A stretch of 52,285 bases of DNA. Origin: Bacillota bacterium. Lineage in GTDB: Bacteria; Bacillota; Sulfobacillia; Sulfobacillales; Sulfobacillaceae. A model generated the notes under the pieces. That model worked only from the letters and a program-made list of their open reading frames with translations, was not told the origin of the DNA and did not search any database. The stretch covers positions 1 to 52,285 of the forward strand of contig JAJYHT010000071.1 in NCBI GenBank assembly GCA_021784595.1. The letters run 5' to 3'. Positions 9,187-17,231 of the stretch are shown here, one piece after another (position 1 is the first letter of the stretch; the number at the start of each line of letters is the position of its first letter). The position numbers and the translations under genes are program-made.

Positions 9187-10407
9187 CTACCCAACCACAT
9201 TAATGGTGCGATTAACCGAGCCGCCTTGGTGCGCTTGCGCAGCCTTCTTGGCGCGACTGTTTAAAATTGCAGCCGCCACAATGCTGCCGTAGCGAGTCAA
9301 AAGCCCTAAGGGGAACAGACGATCGCCATACCATCGCAGACTGGGAGAGTGCGTGTGAATTAAGAATAGCACCGTCAAAGAGTTCAAATAATCAACCACT
9401 CCGCCTAAGGCAAGCCATGCATACGAGGCTGCCGGCCACTCGGCCAAAACAGCGTAAGCCAACATCCAAATCATGTATTGAGGCGAAAACACCTTGTTCA
9501 CAACTAAAAAGATAGCAAAAAGATTGGCAGTAGCCGATATCACGGACCCTCCGCGATATACCTGGTTTCCCAGCCAGAACACTGCAGCCGACACAACGAG
9601 AAAGGACAGTACGTCCACCACGGCCACTGGCATGGCATGAACCCAGTGGTTGGCCCAGATGTCGGCCCCTACCCCGCGTCCCGCATTGAACACAAAGAAG
9701 AACGACCAGTTCTTGAAGTTTAGATAGGCAAACGGAACATTGAGCACCAGTGTCACCACAGAAAAGATGGCAACCATGGTCTTCAAAGTTAATATTTTCC
9801 GATCGCGGTACAGTTCAACCAAGATAAAGGGCAAAACAAAAATGGGGAAAAACTTGAACGACACCGCCAACGCAAATACGACCGCTGCCCAGTTGTAGCG
9901 ACTGCGTTGATACAGGTGCCACCCCAACACTAATAGGAATATTCCGATAATATCCCAGTTTAACATCCCGTACACCAACAACAGCGGCGTCCACGCAAAC
10001 CAGTAGTAGACGCGTGGCACCATTTTTCTCAACAACACCAAGCTTGCTGCCGCAGCCAGCCATATCGCCACGGCATTCACCGTATAGTAGGCATCTATCC
10101 CCGGAGCAAAAGACGTCAGCCACATAAAAATTCCCAACAATACTGGATACTCAATACGATTTTGCACATAGGGCAACAGATGCAAATATAAATGGTGAGT
10201 ATGATAGAGCGCCACAATATCAGAATAGGCCAATCTCCTGTAAGCCCAATGGTGGTAGCCTGGCAATCGGTGAGGAAAGGCGACTAGGCGTCCTCGGGGA
10301 CGCAAACGGCAATAAGCCCATACTAGCCACCCCGTCAAGGCCAGCAACGCTCCAATAAACCGCCAGTCACGCCACCATTTTGGGTTAAAAGGTGCTTCAG
10401 TAGTCAT
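9187..10407 (-). CDS. Polytopic membrane glycosyltransferase (GT87/DUF2029-like)
   Basis: About 406 residues with ten or more hydrophobic segments. After a first helix come IEYPVLLGIFMWL, GMLNWDIIGIFLLVLGW and FALAVSFKFFPIFVLPFILV; the combined YP/NWD and K-F-P-hydrophobic pattern is typical of the GT87 polyprenyl-phosphate-mannose-dependent transferases. It would add sugars to lipids or polymers on the outer membrane face. The open frame reaches 10539, but the ATG at 10407 (MTTEAPFNPKWW) has a GGGAG site and gives a normal N-terminus. Donor and acceptor are unknown. Confidence 0.72.
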   Translation of the reverse strand: MTTEAPFNPKWWRDWRFIGALLALTGWLVWAYCRLRPRGRLVAFPHRLPGYHHWAYRRLAYSDIVALYHTHHLYLHLLPYVQNRIEYPVLLGIFMWLTSFAPGIDAYYTVNAVAIWLAAAASLVLLRKMVPRVYYWFAWTPLLLVYGMLNWDIIGIFLLVLGWHLYQRSRYNWAAVVFALAVSFKFFPIFVLPFILVELYRDRKILTLKTMVAIFSVVTLVLNVPFAYLNFKNWSFFFVFNAGRGVGADIWANHWVHAMPVAVVDVLSFLVVSAAVFWLGNQVYRGGSVISATANLFAIFLVVNKVFSPQYMIWMLAYAVLAEWPAASYAWLALGGVVDYLNSLTVLFLIHTHSPSLRWYGDRLFPLGLLTRYGSIVAAAILNSRAKKAAQAHQGGSVNRTINVVG

Positions 10408-10421
10408 AGATAGTCTCCCTG

Positions 10422-10525
10422 CCAAAATATTTTGGGGATACCAAGATCCTCGAAATCGTGAAGGATATGCATACCGGATCACGACCCCCTGAGAAGTTTT
10501 ATTCCATGATCTATAGATTCCATGA
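10422..10525. promoter_or_regulatory. Palindrome and 9-bp direct repeats upstream of the glycosyltransferase
   Basis: A perfect 14-bp palindrome (CCAAAATATTTTGG, 10422-10435) sits just upstream of the ribosome-binding site. ATTCCATGA occurs twice, at 10501-10509 and 10517-10525, 16 bp apart. These could be binding sites controlling the minus-strand gene, but no regulator can be named. Confidence 0.35.
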
Positions 10526-10608
10526 AAGTAACGTCCCAAGGATCACTTTTGTTACATGCGGGCACACAAAAAATTTGTCTGGCGCGGGGGTTTTCCGATA
10601 AACTTCTG

Positions 10609-10968
10609 TCACTTCAACCAAAATGTGCCGGAAACACCGTAATCGGTCTTATGGAACGGCAAGCGAGGCAAATCGGCTGGGACTGGACGAAAATGCTCGG
10701 TGAGCCGCGCAATGACGTTTTTAAGGGTTTGTCCGATAAAGGGCCGGATAAGAACCAGGCCGGCTGGAGGAGGTTGAAGATCAGTTGGTAGTGGGCGGTA
10801 TGCAATCATAATAACAGTCGCGTCCAGTGCTTTGGCTTGCTCGACGAGATCATAATCACTGTGAGGTTTAGGATTGACCTCCCATGCTGTCAATACCTCA
10901 TGGCCTTGCTGTGTCAAAGCCGAGACCACCGCGGGCAAAGAGAGATTGAAATCCAATAAAAACTTCAT
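10609..10968 (-). CDS. DUF5615 PIN-like toxin-type protein, probably degenerate
   Basis: A 119-residue protein whose N-terminus MKFLLDFNLSLPAVVSALTQ and following GHEVLTAWEV and SDYDLVEQAKAL match the DUF5615/Mut7-C PIN-like family, the usual partner of DUF433 antitoxins. Family members show a T-x-D-x-DF motif after the VI(V/L) strand; here that place reads IMIAYRPLPTD, so both acidic residues are missing. The Glu of the usual LLDEN motif is also changed (LLDFN). Its start overlaps the DUF433 stop by 4 bp (ATGA). It could be an inactivated RNase or a member with a changed function. Confidence 0.7.
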   Translation of the reverse strand: MKFLLDFNLSLPAVVSALTQQGHEVLTAWEVNPKPHSDYDLVEQAKALDATVIMIAYRPLPTDLQPPPAGLVLIRPFIGQTLKNVIARLTEHFRPVPADLPRLPFHKTDYGVSGTFWLK

Positions 10969-11183
10969 GACAGGTCTTCCACCACCCGTTGAAATCGCGA
11001 CACAATCCGATAGCCATAACGATAAACGGCCTGCATGCCGTCTTGGTCAAGTCCCAAATCGTGCTGCAAGTCTTGTGCCGAATACCCAGAAGCCAAGAGT
11101 TGAAAAACCCATTCCACCGATATCCGTGTATCACCGATCACGGGAATGCCGCCTAAGATATCCGACGAATTAGTAACTTTCAC
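10965..11183 (-). CDS. DUF433 antitoxin-type protein
   Basis: A 72-residue protein with the DUF433 core: ILGGIPVIGDTRISVEWVFQ, then LLASGYSAQDLQHDLGLDQ and a C-terminal YRYGYRIVSRF helix. The GG-x-P-V-I-x-x-T-R-I-x-V segment is the family signature and belongs to a small helix-turn-helix. DUF433 proteins are found directly upstream of DUF5615 toxins and are thought to neutralise them and repress the operon. Here the pair overlaps by 4 bp in that order. It follows the amidase start region on the same strand only distantly. Confidence 0.8.
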   Translation of the reverse strand: MKVTNSSDILGGIPVIGDTRISVEWVFQLLASGYSAQDLQHDLGLDQDGMQAVYRYGYRIVSRFQRVVEDLS

Positions 11184-11195
11184 GGTCCACCCCGC

Positions 11196-12635
11196 TTATA
11201 GTTCAGGCAACTGTCGTCGTTGGGTTTTTTGCTCATATACGTATGCCAAACGCAACAACGTAGGTTCTGAAAAACGCAGTCCGGCAAAGGTCAGTCCTAC
11301 AGGTTTTCCGTCCGTACGATATCCAGCGGGCACGGTGATGGAAGGATAGCCCGCTCGAGCAGCAATGTCTGCGCCATAGTTCCCATAGAACAGCACGGCA
11401 TCCAACTGATTATCACTCATCGCACGGTCCAATCCATCAGTACGCGACCATTTGAGGTCATGCTGCCGACTACGCCAATATCGTGATTCAATGAGAGTGC
11501 CTCGAGTGGCCTCGGCCGCTAACAGAACCGACTGCCCGTAGCGCAACGCCCTTTCCGCATGGCGGTGATTAAATTGAATGATATCGCCGAGCGTCCTTAC
11601 GGCAACCTCTGGTCCCAACTGCTGCAAGTACGCATTTAACCCCACCTTAAATTCGTATAACAACACGTCATAAGAAAAATCATGGTTTGGCAAGGTGACA
11701 TCTTCAACAACTTCGGCGCCCAGCCCCCGCAAATCCTTTACAGCCCGCATCATAAGGCCCGCATCCTCATCGGACCAGTCGTCGCGGTAGGTTCCGCCTA
11801 TTAATCCCAACCGCACCCTCGATAAATTGTCCGCATTTAAATATTGGGTAAAGTCATGCCCATCGGGAAACGGAGAGGACAAGGTCACCGGATCAGAAGG
11901 ATCGGGTCCTGCTATGACCGACAGCAACAAGGCCGCATCGCGCACCGTAGGCACCATCGGTCCGGCGGTATCTTGGCTATGGGCAATCGGGACAATGCCC
12001 GCGCGGCTAACTACCCCAATGCTGGGCTTTAAACCCACAATAGAATTTTGGCTGGAAGGGCTTAATATCGATCCCGACGTCTCGGTACCGATGGCCAGCG
12101 GGGTGAATTCCGCCGCCACCGCCACACCGGACCCTGCGCTGGATCCGCCAGTATCCAACCGTCCTGGTCCATACGGGTTTCGGACCTGGCCACCCCGGGC
12201 ACTATAGCCATTAGGCATGTGATCTGACATAAAGTTGGCTAATTCGGTTAAATTGGTTTTCCCAAAAATAATAGCTCCCGCATCTCGCAAGCGTGCCACC
12301 AGATGCGCATCAAATGGTGTTCGGACATGGGCCAGCGCCAATGTCCCCGCCGTCGTATGCATTTTATCTGCGGTGGCAATATTATCTTTAATCATGACGG
12401 GTATGCCATGTAAGGGGCCGCGGATTTTTCCCAAATTCCGTTCCTGGTCCAATGCTTCAGCTATTGACATGGCATCTGGGTTCATTTCCGCTACCGCGTT
12501 CAACTGCGGCCCGTCCTGATCCCACCGCACAATCCGTTCTATATACCGCCATAATATCTCGGTCGATGAGACCTCTCGGTTGTTAAGCAACTGCTCCCAG
12601 GTCGTAGCTTGGTGTACTGGCATCAAATCCGACAT
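11196..12635 (-). CDS. Amidase signature family enzyme
   Basis: About 479 residues with the amidase-signature catalytic set: Lys in VMIKDNIAT, the Gly/Ser-rich stretch DTGGSSAGSGVAVAAEF supplying the cis-Ser, and the nucleophile Ser within GTETSGSILSPSS. Resembles fatty-acid-amide/GatA-like amidases rather than GatA itself, and no gatB or gatC is present. It would hydrolyse an unknown amide in the cytoplasm. The open frame reaches 12725, but the ATG at 12635 (MSDLMPVHQAT) has GAGGGG 8 bp upstream. A near-consensus promoter lies at 12792-12820 on the same strand, diverging from trxB. Confidence 0.85.
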   Translation of the reverse strand: MSDLMPVHQATTWEQLLNNREVSSTEILWRYIERIVRWDQDGPQLNAVAEMNPDAMSIAEALDQERNLGKIRGPLHGIPVMIKDNIATADKMHTTAGTLALAHVRTPFDAHLVARLRDAGAIIFGKTNLTELANFMSDHMPNGYSARGGQVRNPYGPGRLDTGGSSAGSGVAVAAEFTPLAIGTETSGSILSPSSQNSIVGLKPSIGVVSRAGIVPIAHSQDTAGPMVPTVRDAALLLSVIAGPDPSDPVTLSSPFPDGHDFTQYLNADNLSRVRLGLIGGTYRDDWSDEDAGLMMRAVKDLRGLGAEVVEDVTLPNHDFSYDVLLYEFKVGLNAYLQQLGPEVAVRTLGDIIQFNHRHAERALRYGQSVLLAAEATRGTLIESRYWRSRQHDLKWSRTDGLDRAMSDNQLDAVLFYGNYGADIAARAGYPSITVPAGYRTDGKPVGLTFAGLRFSEPTLLRLAYVYEQKTQRRQLPEL

Positions 12636-12778
12636 CGACAAATCCCCTCTGACCAAAGATTTTCCTCCCACCCATCCCATCGTGGGTGCGACATCCGCTA
12701 CTGCCTTTGATTCGACTTCATCCATGACAATTCCTGCCGACAGACCGCACGATATTGGTTCTCAAAAGGATTTTCGGT

Positions 12779-12820
12779 TATACTTCCTGGAAGTATACTG
12801 AGAGACAGAGTCTCTATCAA
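12779..12820 (-). promoter_or_regulatory. Divergent amidase promoter with two nested palindromes
   Basis: On the minus strand, TTGATA (12820-12815) and TATACT (12797-12792) are spaced by 17 bp, a near-consensus housekeeping promoter reading to the amidase. Two inverted repeats lie on it: TATACTTCC-T-GGAAGTATA (12779-12797, perfect 9-bp arms) covers the -10 and start site, and AGAGAC-AGA-GTCTCT (12801-12815) fills the spacer. On the plus strand TATACT also occurs at 12779 and 12794 towards trxB, the first with TTGGTT 18 bp upstream. This looks like a shared operator region. Confidence 0.55.
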
Positions 12821-12848
12821 TTGAGTATTTTTGAGAGGACGAATGACC

Positions 12849-13805
12849 ATGGCAGAACATAAAGTCGTCATTTTGGGAACCGGTCCGGCTGGACTTACAG
12901 CGGCCATTTATGCAGCCAGAGCCAATCTAAGTCCCATCGTGGTGGAAGGCAATGAGCCGGGTGGCCAATTGACCCTGACCACAGAAATTGAAAATTTTCC
13001 CGGTTTTTCCAATGGCATTTTGGGTTCCGACCTCATGGACAACATGAGGAAACAAGCCGAACGGTTTGGCGCCACGTTCCGAGACGGTTGGGCTACCTCG
13101 GTCGATTTGTCGCATCGACCTTTCTCCATCACATTGAACGAAGTCGAAACGTTGTCCGCTGATGCCCTCATCATTTCGACTGGTGCTTCCGCTAAAATGC
13201 TCAGCATTCCTGGCGAATCCGAAATGATAGGGCACGGCGTATCGACGTGTGCTACCTGTGATGGCTTTTTCTTTACCAAAAAGCGTGTCATTGTGGTGGG
13301 CGGCGGGGATTCCGCGATGGAAGAAGCCACCTTTTTAACCAAGTTTGCGTCAGAGCTTACCATTGTCCATCGGCGCGATACCCTTAGGGCTTCCAAGGTG
13401 ATGCAAGAACGCGCGCGCAACAATCCTAAAATCCAATGGGCGCTGGACATGACGCCAATTGCTGTCAAATCTGAAAACAATCACGTCACAGGCCTAGAAG
13501 TTCGCGACAACAAAACCGGCCAGACCCGGATCATTGAAACCGATGGCTTATTTGTTTCAATTGGGCACAGTCCCAACACCAACTTTTTGAATGGCCAGGT
13601 GGCCACAGACAAGGTCGGCTATATCGTTACCAACTACCGCAACAGCGCGACCAATATTGAAGGGGTATTTGCCTGCGGCGACGTCATGGATTCGCACTAC
13701 CGCCAAGCCGTCACCGCAGCCGGAAGCGGGTGTCGCGCGGCCATGGACGTTGAAAAATACCTCGAAGGCGCTTTTGTCCACGACTGGTCAATGTCTTTGA
13801 CTTAA
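12849..13805 (+). CDS. trxB: Thioredoxin reductase TrxB
   Basis: About 318 residues, the normal length of low-molecular-weight TrxB. It has the FAD motif GTGPAG (residues about 10-15), the redox pair CATC near residues 134-137 with CDGFFF, the NADPH motif GGGDSAMEEATFL followed by HRRDTLRASK, and the C-terminal FACGDVMDSHYRQAVTAAGSG. It reduces thioredoxin with NADPH in the cytosol. The frame is open from a TTG at 12831, but GAGAGGA (12833-12839) places the start at the ATG at 12849 (or 12843). The 7Fe ferredoxin gene follows about 100 bp downstream. Confidence 0.93.
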   Translation: MAEHKVVILGTGPAGLTAAIYAARANLSPIVVEGNEPGGQLTLTTEIENFPGFSNGILGSDLMDNMRKQAERFGATFRDGWATSVDLSHRPFSITLNEVETLSADALIISTGASAKMLSIPGESEMIGHGVSTCATCDGFFFTKKRVIVVGGGDSAMEEATFLTKFASELTIVHRRDTLRASKVMQERARNNPKIQWALDMTPIAVKSENNHVTGLEVRDNKTGQTRIIETDGLFVSIGHSPNTNFLNGQVATDKVGYIVTNYRNSATNIEGVFACGDVMDSHYRQAVTAAGSGCRAAMDVEKYLEGAFVHDWSMSLT

Positions 13806-13903
13806 ATCGCCTATCCATGTATTTTCATCTAGGGTCAGAATTGCTATTATCGATGCAATGTGGGCCCTTTTGGCATGGGTCTCACAAGGAGAGGAGCCAA
13901 TCA

Positions 13904-14173
13904 ATGGCGCATGTAATCACCGGTCTTTGTATGGACACCAAAGACCAAAGCTGTGTGGAAGTTTGTCCTGTCGATTGCATCCACCCGGCCAAAAGTTTGG
14001 ATGGAGAAGCTGCATTTGAGGCCAGCCCGCAACTATATATCGATCCCGAGGTTTGCATTGATTGTGGAGCCTGCGCTCCCGAATGCCCGGTCGGAGCCAT
14101 TTTCATGGAAGAGGATTTGGCCCCCGAGGATCGCAAATATATCGATATTAACCGGGAATTTTTTCAGCAGTAA
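13904..14173 (+). CDS. Seven-iron (3Fe-4S/4Fe-4S) ferredoxin, FdxA type
   Basis: An 89-residue ferredoxin with cysteines at 9, 17, 21, 25, 51, 54, 57 and 61. The N-terminal pattern C-x7-C-x3-CP, without the extra Cys that would complete a second cubane, and the C-x2-C-x2-C-x3-CP block match 7Fe ferredoxins of the Azotobacter/Thermus type. The 3Fe-4S cluster would use C9, C17 and C61; the 4Fe-4S cluster would use C21, C51, C54 and C57. It is a cytosolic electron carrier. GGAGAGGAG precedes the ATG. A ferredoxin-NADP reductase encoded at 16-17 kb is a plausible partner. Confidence 0.9.
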   Translation: MAHVITGLCMDTKDQSCVEVCPVDCIHPAKSLDGEAAFEASPQLYIDPEVCIDCGACAPECPVGAIFMEEDLAPEDRKYIDINREFFQQ

Positions 14174-14192
14174 TCAGCATGGACGCAACTTG

Positions 14193-14230
14193 CCCTGCCG
14201 GTGCCAGATCTATGGTTTCGGCAGGGTTTT
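14193..14230 (+). terminator. Rho-independent terminator after ferredoxin gene
   Basis: CCCTGCCG (14193-14200) pairs perfectly with CGGCAGGG (14219-14226) around an 18-base loop, followed by TTTTAATT. It ends trxB-ferredoxin transcription and borders the convergent MFS gene, which stops at 14229. Confidence 0.75.
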
Positions 14231-15395
14231 AATTACCATCTCTCGTGGTCGCAGATGATGGCATCATGGCCACCGTAGGCAAAGTAGTCAGTAGCAACAG
14301 CGCCAAAAGCCACATAATGTCACGGTCACCCCATTGCCCCGCAATAGCGGCAATCGGGATCACCAGCAATGCGCCAAGTCCATTGGCCAAACCTAGCGCG
14401 ATTCCTGACCCCAAGGCTGGATTTTCAGAGAAAATATCCTGCCCAATGAGCATTGTTGTAGGCCCCGACCCAAAGAGCGCCATGCCCAAAAGAGCCAATA
14501 CGGGCCATTCCCAAATGCCATTGGTTACACCGAAGATTCCTAAAAAGAGCACCGCTCCCATGGTGGTCAGCCTTAACACGCGCCCTCGTCCAATACGGTC
14601 CGAAGCCATTCCTCCGGCCAAATTTCCTGCCACGCCAAGACCAACCATTACCGTTACCAAGCTTGCGCTGCCCACTAAGCTGCCTCCGTGTTCATGCCAC
14701 ATAATAGGGGCCAAAGTTATTACACCGTAGGTGGCGACCGAACGCGCAGTGGAAAACACCACCAAAGCCGTAGCAGGACGAAGATGTTGGCGCCACCTTA
14801 GCGGCGTTCGTGAACGTTTTCGCGGAACCATTTGGGGAGTGGCCTTTATCATCCACGGCAATGTCAGCACATACGGCACCGCCAACCACATAATTCCCCG
14901 CATGCCAAAAGACGCTACTAAAAAACCTGCAGCCAATGGCCCTAGCCCTCGACCCAACTCACCACCCACCAAAAAAGTGGACATGAAAAACCCTTCACGT
15001 CCAAGACCTAGCGTCCTGGCCGCGGTTAAAGCCTGTGGATGAAACAAGGTATTGCCAATACCCGTCATCAAAAGCCATAACCCCATCATAACCAACGAAT
15101 GGGAAAGTCCCACTAACACAGTGCCCAAGGTCGTAAGCAGCAACCCGCCTAAAATAAACTTGCGTCCTCCCAAACGGTCCGCCCACCATCCCGTTAACGG
15201 CTGCAAGCTTTGCCCCAAAATCAATGCCGTCATGAGAACCCCAATTAACGGCAGGGGAACATGTCGATCCACTGCCAATGCGGGCAAAATACCCGGCAAG
15301 TAGTTGGCTAGACCATCATTAAGAAAATGCTGCCAAATCAACACAGATAGCCCGGTATTCTGGCCTGCGCGCTCTGCCTCCACCGCCTTTGCCAT
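14229..15395 (-). CDS. MFS transporter (Fsr-like)
   Basis: A 388-residue protein with about twelve hydrophobic segments. The segment IWQHFLNDGLANYLPGILPA and the loop-2 motif GWWADRLGGRKFILGG are typical of the fosmidomycin-resistance (Fsr) branch of the major facilitator superfamily, and ASDRIGRGRVLR marks the repeat in the second half. It is presumably a proton-driven exporter. Its substrate is unknown. A decayed gene lies directly upstream on the same strand. Confidence 0.82.
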   Translation of the reverse strand: MAKAVEAERAGQNTGLSVLIWQHFLNDGLANYLPGILPALAVDRHVPLPLIGVLMTALILGQSLQPLTGWWADRLGGRKFILGGLLLTTLGTVLVGLSHSLVMMGLWLLMTGIGNTLFHPQALTAARTLGLGREGFFMSTFLVGGELGRGLGPLAAGFLVASFGMRGIMWLAVPYVLTLPWMIKATPQMVPRKRSRTPLRWRQHLRPATALVVFSTARSVATYGVITLAPIMWHEHGGSLVGSASLVTVMVGLGVAGNLAGGMASDRIGRGRVLRLTTMGAVLFLGIFGVTNGIWEWPVLALLGMALFGSGPTTMLIGQDIFSENPALGSGIALGLANGLGALLVIPIAAIAGQWGDRDIMWLLALLLLTTLPTVAMMPSSATTRDGN

Positions 15396-15424
15396 TGTGC
15401 CCCCCCAAAGATCTGCAATATGTG

Positions 15425-15902
15425 TTAGGTCAGTCCACGGAGTATGGAGATCTCGGCGACTCTGGAAGCCAATGAGACCATATGGTAGAACTCACCACCG
15501 CGGTTAACCTGAACAGAAGCCATACCAGGGGAAACCATGTCCCTAGCCGAAACAGTAACGGATGCATTGACAAGGCCACGCCCGGGGGATGACAAATTCC
15601 CACACGCACCAATATCCAAAGGTCAGCGATGCAGTTGCACCCGCGCATAATGGACCATGGCCCATTAATTCCGCCAGTATCCCTAGGAGAGCCCCAGCCC
15701 ACGACCCAGATTCACGGGCAACGGCTGCGCCGCCGATTGTTGGGCTAACACCGGCAAAATGCTCGGGCAGGCGATAAACGGCGGCACTAAAAACAGATCT
15801 TCCTGTCCAATGGCTCCACCCCTGCTAAAATGGCGGCTGTTACCCATACTAAACTTGCCATAGTGTCCCTTTAACCCCAAACCGCATCCCACCAATATCA
15901 TG
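15425..15902 (-). pseudogene. Decayed gene of unknown family, several frameshifts
   Basis: No single frame spans this stretch, but all three minus frames carry protein-like pieces that join in order: MASLVWVTAAILAGVEPLD (from about 15860), then VSPTIGGAAVARESGSWAGA and LLGILAELMGHGPLCAGATA (about 15750-15625), then ARDMVSPGMASVQVNRGGEF and VAEISILRGLT to a stop at 15425. I do not recognise the family. The pieces are rich in Ala/Gly helices in the middle and a beta-like C-terminal part. It is immediately upstream of the Fsr-like MFS gene and may once have been its partner. Confidence 0.55.
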
Positions 15903-16054
15903 GCACCTCAGGAATATTGCCGGGGAAGCACGCCATCCGCACCCAATGCGTAAGCACGTTTTCCCTAAAAGCATCCCAGCCCCCTTTTTTGCTGGCTAAA
16001 ACCAGCGCAAGTTGGATAGTTGACTGCAACACTCCGCGGTGTGAAAATGAGGGC

Positions 16055-17059
16055 TTACCCCTGCCTTAGACTTTTTACGTTGGTGCTGTGCGGCAGACCC
16101 TTGAGTTCAGGGTGCAAGTACGTGCGGATGCGCGCCAAAGCGATACCCACTTCTCCAAATCCCGTGGCGATTAGCTTAACCTTTCCGTCATAATGAGCCA
16201 CGTCACCCACCGCATAAATCCCCGCGCGGTTCGTACTCATAGTGGCCAAAGAGACCACCAAGCCGGAGCCTTTGAGATCGAGCCCCCATGTCTTGGCTGG
16301 ACCCAAATTGGGCTGAAATCCCAATCCACCAACCACAGCGTCCACCGGCAACAATTCCTCGCTGTCTGACTCGAGCTTGGATAGTCGCAAGGCCTCTACC
16401 GTCTGACTTCCTAGTATTTCAGCCACCTCAGCAAAAGTATGGACGGTAATGTTGTCCGCACTATCGATCTGACGCAGGCTCTCTTCTTGTGCTCGAAACT
16501 CGTCGCGTCGATGAATCAAATGAACATGCCGCGCATATTGCGCAATGGCTAACGCCCAGTCCACGGCGGTATCACCGCCACCAACCACCGCCACCCGATG
16601 CCCGGCGAAATGCGCCAAAGCAGGCACAAAATAATGCACTCCGTCGCCCTCAAAGCGATCGGCCCCCAAGGCCGGCAGACGACGGGGAACAAAAGAGCCT
16701 AATCCTATGGCAATTAGAACGCTGCGACTTCGATGGCTTCCTTTAGTAGTGTTCAATACAAACTCGTGAGTCAGCGCGCTGCCATGTTCTTCAATCGACA
16801 AAACAGACTCTGAGAGGCAAACCATCGGTTTAAACCGCATCATTTGAGCGACAAGCGCGCCTGCCAAGTCTTTAGCCATGATAGAGGGAAAACCAGCCAC
16901 ATCATAAATTGGCTTTTCCGGGTATAATGCATAGAGTTGTCCTCCTAGTTCCGGCAGGCTTTCGATCACTTTGACCTTCATGCCGTGTAATCCCGCCATC
17001 GTAGCACCAAAGAGGCCTACCGGTCCACCGCCGATAACCGTTACATCGTATAACTCCAT
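16055..17059 (-). CDS. Ferredoxin-NADP reductase, thioredoxin-reductase-like (YumC type)
   Basis: A 334-residue flavoprotein. It has the N-terminal FAD motif VIGGGPVGLFGA, then ELGGQLYALYPEKPIYDVAG, the NADPH motif VVGGGDTAVDWAL with HRRDEFRA, and the late YAVGDVAHYDGKVKLIATGFGE. It lacks the CxxC pair of TrxB, which together with the LYPEK/IYDVAG segment identifies type-2 FNR. It transfers electrons between NADPH and ferredoxin in the cytosol. The ATG has GGGAGAGG 6 bp upstream. The 7Fe ferredoxin about 2 kb away is a natural partner candidate. Confidence 0.9.
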   Translation of the reverse strand: MELYDVTVIGGGPVGLFGATMAGLHGMKVKVIESLPELGGQLYALYPEKPIYDVAGFPSIMAKDLAGALVAQMMRFKPMVCLSESVLSIEEHGSALTHEFVLNTTKGSHRSRSVLIAIGLGSFVPRRLPALGADRFEGDGVHYFVPALAHFAGHRVAVVGGGDTAVDWALAIAQYARHVHLIHRRDEFRAQEESLRQIDSADNITVHTFAEVAEILGSQTVEALRLSKLESDSEELLPVDAVVGGLGFQPNLGPAKTWGLDLKGSGLVVSLATMSTNRAGIYAVGDVAHYDGKVKLIATGFGEVGIALARIRTYLHPELKGLPHSTNVKSLRQG

Positions 17060-17231
17060 TGGCCTCTCCCTTCGTAAAAATGCTGTGCGGTTGACACCGA
17101 GAAACGCGAAATCCCCCTTGCACTTTAGTACCTTATCATACTAGAGTCGGGTTGCTCCTCGCAAGAATAGAATTTACCAATTAATGCGGATAATTCTTAG
17201 CAGTGTGAGGTAGTGGACGAGACCGCTATCG

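Noticed and set aside
12908-13480. 190-codon minus-strand frame opposite trxB
   Set aside because: It mirrors a clear trxB gene, has no recognisable motif, and arises from codon bias of the true gene.
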